Shown: positions 44,501 through 57,848, numbered from the stretch's first letter. The stretch: DNA of 64,000 nucleotides from Poecilobothrus nobilitatus (GCA_947095535.1 OX352774.1:210850965-210914964); one strand, 5' to 3'. Notes: generated by a model from the sequence alone, not told the origin. A program made the numbers and translations.

Positions 44501-47500
44501 ATATTAGAAGTGTAAAAAATATAATTGTATATTTGTTACTTGAACAAATACCGTGTTGTATCAATTATTCGTTAAGTTATCAATATTGTCATATGTTCAT
44601 ATTACATTATTTTATACATTCATTATATTATCATATACATTTTACTTATGTACTTATATTATTAAATTATATAATTAGTCAGTTGCTTTCTAGATATGAA
44701 TAAATAAACATATTTAAATTAAAGTGAAAATTTGTCATATTTATATTTAAGTTAAAAAAAAATTTCTTTTGTTGCTTTATTGAAGAGTTCTAAATAGAAT
44801 TCTGAAAAGAAGTAAAGTATATTACTTTTTTTTTTTTTTATTAATTTTCATTTTTCATTTTATTTTTATAGCCCATATAAATTAATAATAAATGTAATCA
44901 TAATGTTAAAGTCGTTATATTATAAGAATTTTGAAACGATAAACGGTTAAAGGCTAATGGTTTGTTTTGCTTTTCTTTTTTTAAAATTGTTTAAATTGGA
45001 TTTTTCTTAATTATAATGTTATCACTTTTAATTATACATTTTGATACAATAAAAAAAAATAAAATCCTTTAAAATTTTTTCCATTTTTTTTTTTTTTCTT
45101 TCTTTATTAATTTTTGGTCAAAATTTTTTTTTTGCTTTTCATTTGATTTTACTAAATATGTTTACAAATATAATTAAATTATAAAAATTAGTAATTTTGT
45201 ATTAAAAAAAAAAAAAAAAAAATTTTTCTTGTTTTATTTTTAATAAATTTTGTTGATTTTTTATTATTTATTATTATTCAAATTTTAATAATTTTTTTCT
45301 GCTTTATCTATTTTTAAATTAAATAAAAATTAAAAATAATAGTAAAATAAAACTTTATGAATCATTAAAAATTGGTGCTGTAGTTAAAATCAACATAAAA
45401 TATATATTCATACATACTGTAAATTGTTTCCCCTATGATATTTGAGTTTTGATGAATTGAAATTTTAATTATGTATTTTTATAATTTTTCAAAAGTTCAG
45501 TAATTTCTTAATTTAAAAAATTTTTTTTATTTTTTTTTTTTTTTTTTTGCATTTTAATATGTTTGTTTTTGATTGTATATGTTTTTTTTTTTTTTGTTGG
45601 TTAAAACTACAAGATAATGTGATACTGTATAGCCAAGGCTTTTATTTATTATTGCTTATCCACTGCTTTATAGAATCGTTTATTGAAACAATAAAAAAAA
45701 ATATAAATAAATTTAAAAAAAAAAAGACTTAAGTGCAGGTGATTAAATTAAGTCTGCTTCCAATTGTGGAAATAAAGATAGGCTAATATTGATAACTTTT
45801 TTTTGTTTTTTTTTTTTAAAGAATTTCAATATGTATTTTAAATTGTAATTGTAACAATGTTATATATTAATTAAATTTTTGTTATTTGTTGGGTCATTAT
45901 TAAATTGTACAAGTAATTCAATAGAATGAACTGAAGATGTATAACAATGAAATACTTAAAATGAAAATGAAAAAAAACAATGTTACTTTAGGGTAAATCT
46001 TATTTTATATTACAATTTTTTTTTTTGTTTTATTTTATTTAAATATTGGTGTATTAAACTGTTGTTGTTTGTTGTTGTAATGTTTTAGAATATTTTGGAT
46101 TTTTAAACAATATATCTCTATGTCTCTAAGATAAAGTATTTGTACATTGTTGGATTTAATATTGCACATCACTTTATTTTAACTTTTATTAAAAAAAAGT
46201 ATATTTAATATATACCTATATGTAACATATTTTAAGAATATTGTAATAATGTATTTTGTTTTTCTTTTCTTTTTTTTTTTTTCTTATATGTTACTATGTT
46301 AGTAATTTTTCTATTTTATTTAGTTATTTGCTTTTGTTTTTTAATATGAGTGCCTGTTGAATTTGCCTGTCATTATTTGCTGTCAAACTTTTATTATTTA
46401 TTTTGTTTTTAATATTATTATTTGCCATAAAAATTTCTTATTTTTCTATAATTTTAAATTTGCACTTGGAAATATTATTTTTCTTCGAAATATTTTATCA
46501 GTTGGTAATTTTTTAAAGAGAAATAAAAAAAAAAATAAGATCAATTAATAAATTGTTGTTTTTAAATTTAATATTTCTATTTTATTTATTTGTTTTTTTT
46601 TTCCTGTTTTTTTTTTTTTGTAAATTGAAATTTGAAATTGAATAATCTGTAATTTTTTTGTTTTTGTTTAAAATACAAACCGATTTTAATTTCGATTAAA
46701 TTTTTATAAAATACAATAAAATTAATTTTAGGTTTTAAAACATATTCAAAGAGATAAATAAACAAAGTTTAAAATGTTAAAACATTAAAGCAATATAATT
46801 TTATAAGTAACGAGCAATAATTTTTCGTTACCAGTAACAAAGATTGCTTGTTACTAAAAATTGTAAAACAAAAGAAAAAAAGATAATAATATAACTATTT
46901 AAATTGTAATAGTTTCATTTTATTTTACTAATGGTATTTATAATTATTAAAATGTAAAAAAGAACGATTAGTTCGCTTACATTAAACTTGTTATGTATTT
47001 GCAGAACTTTTGCTCGTATTTACATTGTTTGTTTTAAAAAAATTCCATGTTTTAAATGTGTATAATATCTTAATTGTAAAAAAAAAAAATTCATAAAATT
47101 TATTTGTTACTTATAACACACAGTGACTATGTTTAAAACCTAAAATAAATTAAATTTTTTTTTTTTTTTTTTATCAAGAAGATATAAGTAATATTTTGTT
47201 TTTTTTTTGTTTTTTTTTTTTTTTGTTTAGAAAAGCTATATAATCATAATAATCATAAAAATAACAATAAAAATTGTAATAAGTTTTAAAATTAAAAAAA
47301 AAAGAAATTATACAATAAAATTAATAATTAATTAAATAAATTGTAATAATAGTAATTATTAAAGAAATAACTCTACCTAGTGTAAAAACAAATGTGTTAA
47401 ATTTTTTACAAATATTTTCATTATTTTATTCTATTTTCATTTTTCTATGGTGTTGAAATATATTTTTTTTTTAATTTATTTTATATTTTTTTTTGTTAAT

Positions 47501-47542
47501 TTTTTTATTTTTTTTTTTTTTTTGTAGGTATTTTAGGACTCC
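44501..47542. other. AT-rich region downstream of lilli (3' UTR within)
   Basis: The part adjoining 47543 must include the lilli 3' UTR and cleavage site, which cannot be placed in such AT-rich sequence. A compact hairpin (stem 46806-46818 with 46843-46855, 13 pairs including one G-T) encloses a nested GTTAC-CA-GTAAC. No open frame has protein-like character. Confidence 0.55.
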
Positions 47543-48803
47543 CTAATCTTTTAGCTTTTTTAAACCCGCTTGCACATATTTAAATACATCATATATCGAA
47601 CTGTGTAATGTTAATGGACCGTTTTCATGATCAAGTGCTATGAAGAAATCTAAAAAATAAAAAGAAAAGTAAAATTTAAAATAAATATCATTGTACTATT
47701 TATAATCATTTAAAATTTTTTTGAAAATAAAAAAAAAACTTACCAGTATGATTGCCTTTTTTGACTAATGTATCAGCTTGATCCCATAAATCTTGACAAC
47801 TTGTCAAATAATTAAAGAACGTATTTTGTTGTTTTAATGCATGAAGAACTGGAAGTGGTATCATTTGAGAAGGTGGGGTATTTGAACCGGAGCCCTAAAA
47901 GTATTTCAAAATAATATATATTATAAATATAAAAATATTTATATATTGATTTTTAAATATATTTGTCATAAAAATACTGTTATACATTACCTGTGATCCG
48001 TTGGAATTCGTAGGCGATATCGATGATGGAGTATTACCATTTAACATTTCTGTGGAATTTCTTTGACTAAAATAATCATTAACTATTCTTTGTACCTCAC
48101 GGATTTCATGACGTTTCATTTTATATAACTTTGAAGATATTAACGATTGACACCGCAAACTACAAAAAATACAATTAAATTAATTTTGGTTTTTTTTTTT
48201 TAAATATTAAATATTTTAAAATACCTTAAGATAGCAACTTTATTATGATTATCAGCATGAGAATTTTGCTGATTTCGAAACTTAGATGATATAAATCTAA
48301 AAAATTAAATTTAAATTAAAAAGATATTATTTAATAAAATTGCATTATATTTCTTACTTAATTAATAGCAAAGTTTCCTGGTACATTGTACAGGCAGCTT
48401 TTTCAGTGTTTTTATGTTCTTCCAATTCAGCACCGGATAATAGAAAATATAGCACAGCTTCCAAATATAGCATTACTTGTTCAAAATGATTTGATTCTTT
48501 ATCGGCAGCATGTTTCAGGCGTTTAGCTTCCTCTAAATACTTTTTATCACTGTAAATTAAAATAAAATCCAATTTTTTACATTAAGAATGAAAAGAAAAA
48601 AATAAGAATAATCTAATTCAATAATAATCTTAATACCCGTAATCGTCTTTATGAACTTCTCTTGATTCATCTGAATGTTCAAAATATGATCTATAAACCT
48701 TAGAAACAATTGGCTGGGGAGCTGGAGGTGGCAAAACTTTTTCATTTAGTTGATGTTGTTGTAACCGGTCATGATTTGTTGGTGGAAATTCTTCTAATAC
48801 ATC
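47543..48803 (-). other. lilli: lilli C-terminal homology domain
   Basis: The six last exons encode about 285 residues including [40 protein letters not shown]-like basic KRHE, and the end [32 protein letters not shown]. This is the helical AFF C-terminal homology (dimerisation) domain, the best conserved part of the family. The exons are small, with introns of 61-96 bp. Confidence 0.95.
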
Positions 48804-51800
48804 CTTTAAAGACAAAAAAAAAAAATATTTGAAAAATCAATCTTTTCATTATTTCTAAATCAAAATAAAATATTTACTTGTGAGTTTCCTTTTTCTTTTC
48901 GTTTTTTCTTTTCTTTATATGGACTACTACTTGAACTTGAAGTGCGCTTTTTACGAAGCTTAGGAGTATAATCATCATTTATATTACTACCATCCAAAAG
49001 ACTAACAGTAGATTGACCACCAACAACATTTCCAGTCTTATTAACTAATAAACCGCAGTCATTACTCAATTTGTTACTATGATCTATTATATCCAAATCA
49101 CTATTAACACCACTAACACCACCAGAATTACTAATGCCACCTGGTGGTATTGCAACTTGCCCTGCATTTGGAAATGACAACATTCCAATATTTGACGTTG
49201 AAGATGGAAGGTTTACTGGTGGTGAAGCTGTTTTTAATTTTAGTTCATTTTTAATCATTTCTTGTTTAAATGAGCTGTTGGAGCTGCCATTATTACCAGT
49301 TTTCATATTATACAAATTATATTTGTCATCAATGGATGACGGTGGTCTTGATGTTTTTATATTGCCACCTGGAATACTACCACCAACTGAATATTCATCT
49401 AATTCATCTTTAATTCCAGCTTCATGTTTTATAATATTGGCATGTAAGTTTGCTTTATTACTGCTTGGCGATGATGATATTAAACGTTCCTCAATTTTTG
49501 GTGATTGTAATGGACGATGATTTGGCGTTAACCGCGAATTTGCACTAGGTGGCCTTAATGGCGATATATATCCATTATTTGAATTATTTTTACTAAATAT
49601 TGATTCAACCTGACCAGGTGAATCGTATTGGCTATATGTTTTATTATTATTTGTATTTGATGAAGAATTGTTATCACCAATTGTACCACCGCAATTAACG
49701 CTACTGTTATTATTACTATTACTGCCGTGATTTTCTAATATACTACAACCACTTTGTTTGTCTTGATTATTAACATTATTAATATTACTATAATTCCCAG
49801 ACAGTCTTGAAGGATTCACTAAATATTTATTAGGATAATTATTACTATTATTATTAGCACTATTTATATTATTGTTACTACTACTACTACTACTACTATT
49901 ATTATTATTATTATTATTATTACTACTATTATTAGTTATATTATCTATTGTAGTAGTGTTATTCAAGTTCTTTGTAGCTAATTCATTAATTGTGGTTGTA
50001 GCTGCTCCAACTCCAGATCCTGAATGAAGTGCTGGAGATGTTAGATTTGGCGATGATAATGTATTTAATTTAGTACCAGAACTATTGCGCGAAATTGTTC
50101 CTGCTTTCAGTCTATTGTTTTCAATAAAATTTGAATTTGTATCATTAATCACATCGCCACTGGTATTGTTCCCGTTAATATTAGAAATATTGCTACCACT
50201 TCCAGGACTTTTATTATGATGTCTCGGACTAATACTACGATCACGCCGTCCTGGTATCCGATATTTATTATTATACCATTCTGGTTGTATGCAAATTATA
50301 CGAGTTAATTCTATGGAACAAATAATTGATGTTGTTCCGCTAGTTGGGTTCGTTTGTAAGAACGTACCTTCTTGTATTTGAGTTGTTGGTTGAGGTTGTT
50401 TAATCGATGGTGCTGATTTTGGTGAAAATTCTTGCAACAATTTTGATTTGGGTGAGAATTCTTGTGGCTTTCCAGAAGCCGATATTATCGTTGGCAGTGG
50501 CGTTGGGGCCTTTAACTGTGGTGATAAAATCGGTTTCATCATTTGTGGTGACTGAGCGGTTTTTAATTTCGGCGAGTGTATTGTTGGTTTTATTTGGGGT
50601 GAGTGCGCTGTTCTCAATTTTGGTGAATGTATTGTTGGCTTAATTTGCGGCGATTGAGATGTTCTTAGTTGCGGAGAATGCAATTGTGTTGGCGTTCTTT
50701 CTGGTGTTCTTATTGGTGGTGTTGCAATTTTATTGTTACTATTTCTAGGTGATTTGAGTGGTTTTTGAAGTTGCTGTGACTGTTTTTGTAGATGTTGTTG
50801 TGAATGTTGTAAATTTTGATTATTATTATTGTTAATTAAGTTACTACTGTTACTGTTGTTGATGTTATAATAATTATTTATATTTAATTTACTATTGCTA
50901 ATACTATTATTGCTAGAATTTTGATTTGTCGTTGATAAAATATTTGTAGCTACATTTGATGATTGCTGTTGTTGATTTGCTACAACAGGCGAAACTGTTA
51001 TTTTTGGTGAAACAATATTTGATTGTGCCTGATGTAAATTGCTATAGTTATGATGATGTGACGCTTGTTGATGGTGTTGCTGTTGTTGTTGTTGTTGCTC
51101 TTGTTGATTATGTATATTTGTAGAAGCATTACCACCGGTTGATAAATTCTCTGTACTTGTTGATATAGGATTGGTCTTAAACACATTTATCGGTGATAAT
51201 ATCTTTTCATGAGCTTCTTTTGGTTGATTCTAAAATTAAAATATTTATATTTAAAACAGTTCGTTATATTTTAAACACAAAACGAATTAAACATTTTACA
51301 AAAGAAAGCTTACCGATTCTTCTGATATAAGTACTTGACCGATTTTTTTAGCACCACCAACTGGTGTAAATACTTTCTTTAAGGTATCACTTTTGTTTTT
51401 ATCACTTTTTGGTTTATCACGCTAAAAATTTAGAAAGGTTTATGCATTTAATTCAAAGCAATAAAGCAATTTATTACCTTATTGGATTTAGAGTCGTCAC
51501 TATCGCTATCATCATCGTCATCACTAGACGATGAGCTTGATGTACTTTTTTTAGGAACAGAAGAACGTTTCCCTGTTGCTGCTAAAGGTGAAGAATGTGA
51601 TCCACGTTTATTTAATAATCCGGAAGTAACGTCATTATTTACATGATCACCACTAGGCACTGGAGATAAGTCTTTTTCATCTTTGTCATCATCATCGTCG
51701 TCATCGTCATCATCCTCGTCATCTTCATCATCAGTATCATCTGATGATGAACTAGAAGAGTTATCACTATCATCATCATCTTCATCGTCGTCATCACTAT

Positions 51801-54800
51801 CATCGTCGTCACTATCGTCGTCAGACAATGCCACATTACGTTTCAAATGTTGTTGTTGCTGATGTTGAATTTGTTTTTTCATATAATTTGATGATGATAA
51901 TTGTTGAGATTGTTGTTGCTGATGACTTTGATTGACTTGGCTATCTTTATTTACCACAGCCGGACGTGTAGGTAATAAATTAGCTGGAGAGCTATTTGGC
52001 AAAGGCTTTTTAGGACTACAGAGCTCGCCTTCTTCTGCACTACTAGATGAACTACTATCCGGAGTTTCATTTGTAGCACGACTTTTTGTAATTGATTGCC
52101 TTGAGCCACGCCGGTCAACTTTCTTTGGAACTATATTTGCTACAACTGGTGGCGCATTAACAATAGGGAGAGTTAAACTGTTGTTTGTAAGGAAACTTGT
52201 GCTATTTGAAGTTCTGTCATTTTTCTTACCACGCGCTGTATTTGTAGCCGGACAACTTACATTACTACCAGCACCAATAGAATTGCCACTTTGACCAGGT
52301 GTAGCGCTTTTTCTAGGCCTTCCTGGCTTTCGCTTTTTTTCTTTAGGATCTGGTTTTGATTTTTTCGTTTTATTAAGAACTTCACTATCATCTTCATCTT
52401 CACTAGTATCTGCTGTATTATTATTACTTTTTTTCCGTTTTTTTTTAGGTTTTTTGATTGACGATGTACTACTAACTGGTCTTGATATAACATTGCCTTC
52501 CTTTTCAGATGCAATTGCCGTTGAAGTTGGTAAAATTGAACCAGACGGATAGCTCGCTAGGCCACTTGTAACTTGTTGAAGTTTCGGTGATAAATGTGTT
52601 TGCAGTGATTGAGATTGTAAAACTGTTGTTTGTTTTTGTTGTTGAATTTGTAACGGTTGTTGTGTCTGAGGTTGTTGAAAAAGTAGCTGCTGATGTTGCT
52701 GTTGTTTTTGTTGTAATTGTTGCTTTTGCTGTAATTGTTGTTGCGGTTTCACTTGATGTGTGATTTCCCGTTGATTTTGATCAATCTCATCGTCTTCACT
52801 ACTACTACTTATATCTGTATTAATAATATCATTAGGATCAAGAGTTTCAAAAGTTCCCAATGCCGTTTTTGTTCCACCAATATTTGGTGAATTATTACTT
52901 TTTTCATCATCAAATAAATCATCATGATTCGGACTTGCTGATGAACTTTTCTCAAATTTTATTCTATCATTTGTATGAACATTATCCATAAACTCATTTG
53001 AATGCATATTTGGCTTTGTCATTTGATACAAAATATCTACAGATTCTTTTTTTATATTACTTAAATTCGGTAATGGCGAATCTGGTGGATCAGCTTCATC
53101 ATCCCCAGACATTGGCTCAGCTTTAATTATAGTTTGACTTGTAATTAAACAATTATTTTGCTGAGGTGTTGGTGCTTTTGGTGTTGGCGTTATGTTTCTA
53201 CTATTTACATTTAGCTGGCTTTGTTGAACTTGTTGTTGCTGCGGTTGCTGTTGCTGCGTTTGCGATTGCTGCTGTGATTGTGTAGTTGTACGTGAAAAAA
53301 AGTTCTTTAAATCCCATTGACTTGATTCTAAAATTTAATATATATTAAACAATTTGACTTTTCAATTTTTTAATATTTTATTACGATTTGAGGGCTCTCC
53401 TTTGGTTCCATTAGACTCTTCACTACCAGATTCAGTAGATGCTGTATCCGAACTATCACTGGAATTTGCTGACATCCTAAAATGATTTTTAAATTATATG
53501 TTTTACTCAAAATTTCAAAAATTTTGATTATAATTTAAATTTTTTTAAAACTTACTGATCCACAGATGCATTTTGCTTAACTTTATTATCCTCCTCATTG
53601 TCGCTATCAGAAAGATCCAGATCTTTTGTCAGAACACTGACAGGATAAAAACTTAAAATGTTATGAATTTAATTTTTTTCATATTTTATTTAAAACACTA
53701 ATATCTTACCTTAGATTATTATTAGACACAGGCACATTTAAAATATTATTACTACTATTATTGTTATTATTATGAATATTATTATTACTGTTACTGTTAT
53801 TGTTATTAGCATTACTATTATTATTGTTGCTACTATTATATGTTGATTTAAAATGTGTTGAAAAATCTGTATATTTATTTGGTGCATTAATATTCATTTT
53901 ATCCTTTTCGGCATTAACATCAGCCGTTCCTGTTGTGTTATATGTTAAAGGTACATCTTTATGAAATGATTCAACGTCACCGTTCATCATATTATCTTTA
54001 TCCTAAAATTATAAAATTTATTATTAACAGTTAATTACATTTTTATAGAAAAAAAAAAATTACCCTATCAGGATGGTGTGAGTATTTATTCATTGGTTTT
54101 GGTGGAACAGATTGCGGATATCTTCCATTTGGCATATGATGTGGAGGAATCTGATAACTTCCATTGCCACCTCCTCCACCGCCTTTATCTGAAGGAGGTC
54201 TTCCATTTGGTATTATCGAAGACGAAGATGGTGGCTGTAAATTGGATTGATGTTGTTGAAGTGGTGGCCCTTTATGCATTGGTATACGTCCGCCACCAGG
54301 TGGTTCATGTTTCATTAATTGACCTGGATAGCCACCCCGACCATTATATGCTGGTTTATTATCAGATTGTTTTAAGTATCCTGAAGATGATGATGATGAT
54401 CTAGATTGAGATGAATAAGGCGGTGGAGGGTAATTATTAGAAGACGGATGTGGTGGTAATTGTTGAGACTGTTGTTGCTGTGATCCAGAACTTGATGTTG
54501 GGTGTCGATTATTTATTAATGTTGAACCATGTTGTGATGATGATGATAATGGTGATTGTTGTTGTGTTCCACTACTTCCTAATAATGGATACTTATTACT
54601 GCCGCTACTACTATTACTAACATTACCGTGTGGACGTCGACTTGATGTTGATATACCAATATATACTTTACTTTCTATTAGAGGTTTAGCTTTTGAAAAG
54701 TCACCTAAAGTTTGCGATATATGATGATCTCCTTCAGATGGACTCAACTAAAAACAAAAAATATATAAATATATACATATATAAAAATATATTTAGATAT

Positions 54801-54970
54801 ATATATGTACATATGTAAAAAATAAAATATCTTTTATTTGAATTTTAAAAATATTTACTTACCCGTACTGGGTCTGGAAATAATGATACATGTGGATCTG
54901 GTGTCTGATTTAAATTTAGTCTGGCCAGTCGATCTTTTTCTCTTCTTCCCATACGCTCGCAATCATCCAT
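47543..54970 (-). CDS. lilli: Lilliputian, AF4/FMR2-family elongation scaffold
   Basis: Fourteen minus-strand coding exons: 54863-54971 (ATG at 54970), 54064-54747, 53710-54002, 53556-53636, 53385-53476, 51478-53327, 51314-51421, 48878-51229, 48637-48803, 48358-48549, 48225-48296, 47991-48159, 47744-47894, 47543-47649. All are GT-AG with matching phases, and the total is 2142 codons including TAG. AFF proteins are nuclear scaffolds of the super elongation complex, bringing P-TEFb and ELL to paused RNA polymerase II. Visible parts in order: N-terminal homology region (1 to about 60), Ser/Asp-rich ALF-like region (390-410), AT-hook (752-759), acidic tract, possible AF9/ENL-binding motif (about 1374-1386), SP repeats, and C-terminal homology domain (about 1857-2141). 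At 2141 residues it exceeds the roughly 1.7 kb-residue Drosophila protein I remember, mostly through Asn/Gln/Ser runs. The first exon opens with one base (T) before ATG and has a splice acceptor, so a 5' exon lies upstream. Confidence 0.96.
49870..49932 (-). repeat. lilli: Trinucleotide run encoding poly-Asn/Ser in lilli
   Basis: Consecutive TAT/TAC-type triplets on the plus strand (AAT/AGT codons on the coding strand) give runs of seven Asn and seven Ser. Together with poly-Gln blocks at 51060-51110 and 52630-52750, this accounts for much of the extra length of the protein. Confidence 0.9.
50286..50326 (-). other. lilli: Possible AF9/ENL-binding motif in lilli
   Basis: Residues 1374 to about 1386 read [13 protein letters not shown], in an otherwise disordered region. 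AFF proteins carry a short beta-strand motif of the type L.V.I.L..(L/I) that pairs with the AHD domain of AF9/ENL. Position in the protein and hydrophobic spacing fit, but the assignment rests on pattern alone. Confidence 0.5.
50505..50715 (-). other. lilli: lilli SP-motif repeat array
   Basis: In the 784-codon exon, about seven SPQ/SPK motifs recur every 8-9 residues ([59 protein letters not shown]). A 17-residue pair ([13 protein letters not shown](R/K)TA) is itself duplicated. Each SP followed by a nearby basic residue fits proline-directed kinase sites such as CDK or MAPK. The regular spacing also recalls RNA polymerase II CTD-like repeats. Confidence 0.85.
51655..51832 (-). other. lilli: lilli acidic Asp/Ser tract
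   Basis: About 60 residues almost wholly Asp, Ser and Glu, including a run of ten Asp. It is encoded by GAT/GAC/AGT repeats and could be a casein-kinase-type phosphorylation or activation region. Repeat slippage is expected to make its length vary between individuals. A shifted-frame shadow ORF overlies it. Confidence 0.9.
52309..52332 (-). other. lilli: lilli AT-hook
   Basis: Residues 752-759 read RKPGRPRK with basic residues on either side, a canonical AT-hook for minor-groove binding of AT-rich DNA. A basic cluster KKPKKKRKK about 40 residues earlier is a likely nuclear localisation signal. From memory, an AT-hook is also reported in Drosophila Lilliputian. Confidence 0.92.
53385..53636 (-). 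other. lilli: lilli Ser/Asp-rich ALF-like exons
   Basis: Two short exons encode [12 protein letters not shown] and [16 protein letters not shown], the acidic serine clusters of AFF proteins. They continue into SQWDLKNFF at the start of the next exon, which corresponds to the family's W.L..(F/W) motif following the serine clusters. Confidence 0.85.
54689..54970 (-). other. lilli: lilli N-terminal homology region (P-TEFb-contact type)
   Basis: Residues 1 to about 60, spread over the first two coding exons. A basic helix ([14 protein letters not shown]) is followed by SLFPDPVRL and then SQTLGDF. In AFF4 the equivalent order is a basic helix, LF.EPYKV and SSRIQ..LG, and the segment contacts cyclin T1/CDK9. 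The match is by pattern, not alignment. Confidence 0.8.
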
Positions 54971-54971
54971 A

Positions 54972-57848
54972 CTGAAAAAGAAAAGTATAAATTTTACTAA
55001 TTTAGTTTTATTTATTTATTTTTTTTTTTGTTTATAAAAACACATACATAATGTGAATAACAAATTTTTGAATTTTCAAAATTTCTGATGATTTTTTTAA
55101 GCAATCCAAATGGATGGTTATTGTTAAAATTTGTTTTAAATGACAAATTTAATTATTTTTTTTTTTATGAACAATATAAATATTAATTATTATAGTTAAA
55201 CTATAATTATAAATTATTAGTTAAATTATATTAAAAATTAAATATATGTATGTAGGTACACAAAAATGTTAATAACATAAATTAATGTACTTTGAAGAAC
55301 AAAAAAAACAACACAAATGAATAAATGCGTACTAATTTAAGCGGTATGCAGTTGATGAAGAAACAAAATAAAAATAAGCAACAGAACAAATACAAAACAA
55401 ATTAAGTATTTGTGCCAAAAATGTTTATTATGTAGTTTTAATGTTTATTATTGTTATTATGTAGTTTCATTTTCGATTTTATATCGATTAAAAATTGATT
55501 TCGATATATCAATAAAATTAAAAAAATATAATCGCAGTTTAAATTTTTATTTTTGAAATAGTTTTTAATTACTTATGACAGTTAAAAATTAACCAATTTT
55601 TTCTTTTTAATTAGAACTAAACGTAACATGTATTTTAAAAATAAGCTTTTCCTATAGGTAATATATATAAAAAAAAAAAAAAACTTACAAATCAATTTAT
55701 AAACAGGTAATTAAGTTTAAGGGTTGAAATTTGAATTAAGTTTTAGTTAGTTTAACAATTACCATACCAAATGAAATACATAAATTTAGGCAGAAAAAAA
55801 CGATTAATGAAACGAGCTTGTAAATTTAATGTTTTTTTTTTTTTTTAATTTTCTTCTGAAATCAGATTTAGAATTTTTACAATTTGATTAAACAATTTAA
55901 TTTTTTTTTTTTTTTGGTTTTATATGAAAATATTTACATACGTAAAAATATCAATACGTATATAAACCGAGCTTCCGTATTCGAAGATATTTTTAAATAC
56001 TCTTTTAATAGATAAAATATTATTCCACACCTGTTTTTTTTATCAATAACACACAGGTATGTAGAATTATAAGAAAATAACTGGTGTATGTACATACATA
56101 TATACAATAAATATTTATTTGCCTAGGTATGTATATAAGAAAAGAAATTTATATTTTTTGTATAAAATATTTACTTATGGGTTGAAATAGATTTTGCATC
56201 ATTTGCATAAATTGTCAGAAACAATGACATTTAATATTTTTGTAATTACTTCAATTAAATATATTTAATTTTATTAAATATTTTATTATATATATATATG
56301 TATTTTAAAAATAATATAAATTATTTATTTAATTTATACTTAATCAAGAAGAAATAATTATTAAACTTAAAATCATGGTTGTTCTATTTATGAAGCAAAA
56401 GCATGTTTTAGTGATATTATATAAAACAATTTATTGGAACTAAGTACATATATGTATGTACCTATAAAATTATTTCAGACATTTTATATACATAGGTAAA
56501 TAATTGTAATAAAAAAGGTTTTATTAGATAAATTGCAATATAATTGCTATATTTCGCCTGATATGATGCAGTTAAAAATATTACTTCCGATTTTTCGGGT
56601 TTTTTTTTTTTGTTTAATGAATTACAATATTCAGAGCAAATTCTTGATCATTTTATCTGACAATACCCAAAACATCAAACAAATTAACAATTTTTTTCTA
56701 TTAATTAATAACAAACAAAACAAAACAAACACAAAAATTCAATTTAATTACAATTGAAAAATATTTTATATTTTTATGTTTTACAATAATATATAATATG
56801 GTATAATGTATATGTACGAAATGCAATGTATTTCCCCCCAAAAAATTAGAAATTTATAATTTTTTAATTTTGCATTTTTTTTTACTTACTCGTATGTTTG
56901 GAATATTTAAAATGAATTGTGATGGAAATATTGAATATTATATTTTGATTTAAATTTGTTTCTTCAAGAATTTATATACTTATATGTTATTTTTTTTTTT
57001 TATTTTATAGATACTGTTTTGTTGAAGGAAGACACAAATTTATTTGAAGGATTCTTTACGTTTTTCTTTTTTTTCTTGATTGTTTTCCGTAACTTTTGAC
57101 TATTTTTATTTTATTAGTTGATGATATTTTAAATATTTTTGTTGACCAAAATTTTATTTTCTTGAGATTTATTTTTTAATTATTTTGATTGATTGCTAAT
57201 AAATTTGTTTAATAATAATTTTTTATTTATTTTATATTATTTTGATTTATAGTTTATATTTCTCTTTTTTTTTTTTTTGATTGATATATAAATAATTCTT
57301 CAAAATTCTTGTATATATATATTTTTTTTAATTATTAATTGTGATTATGATTATTGAAATAATATCTTTGTTTTTTTTTTTTTTTGTTTGTTTAATAATA
57401 TTATTTCATTTCAATAGTTATTTTATTTATATTTAACTATTATATATTTTTAATTTAAAGTTTTTTTTTTTTGTTTAAATAAATTTCAATTAAAAAATTA
57501 AAAGAAAATTATTGATAAAAAATGGTTTTTTTTCATAATTTCATTACTTTTATAAATCTGAAAAAGATAATAAAAATAAAAAAAGAAAAATAAGTAATTG
57601 AAAAATATATGAAAAATAATATTAAGAAAAATATTTAAAACAAAATGTTGTTGTTTATGATATGAATAATAATAATAATGAAAAATAATTTTAACTAAAA
57701 AAAAAAAAAAAAAAATTATTTAATTATTTATTAATTAAATAATTGAATTTATGCGATTACTTAATAGATAACGTAAATTTAATGGACCTTCTCTGTATGA
57801 AGCATTATTATTACATGTTATATTTTATATATATATATATATATTATC
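54972..57848. other. Upstream region/first intron of lilli
   Basis: AT-rich, beginning with the pyrimidine-rich acceptor (TTTTCTTTTTCAG) of the first coding exon. No Gln-rich or otherwise protein-like exon ending in phase 2 is visible on the minus strand. The open frame at 56533-56757 is not protein-like. Confidence 0.55.

Noticed and set aside
49134..49520. Antisense open frames over lilli (49134-49520, 50407-50643, 51932-52294, 54078-54404)
   Set aside because: They mirror the repetitive codons of the confirmed lilli exons and have no independent features.
51639..51836. Met/Thr-rich minus-strand frame
   Set aside because: Shifted-frame shadow of the lilli Asp/Ser tract.
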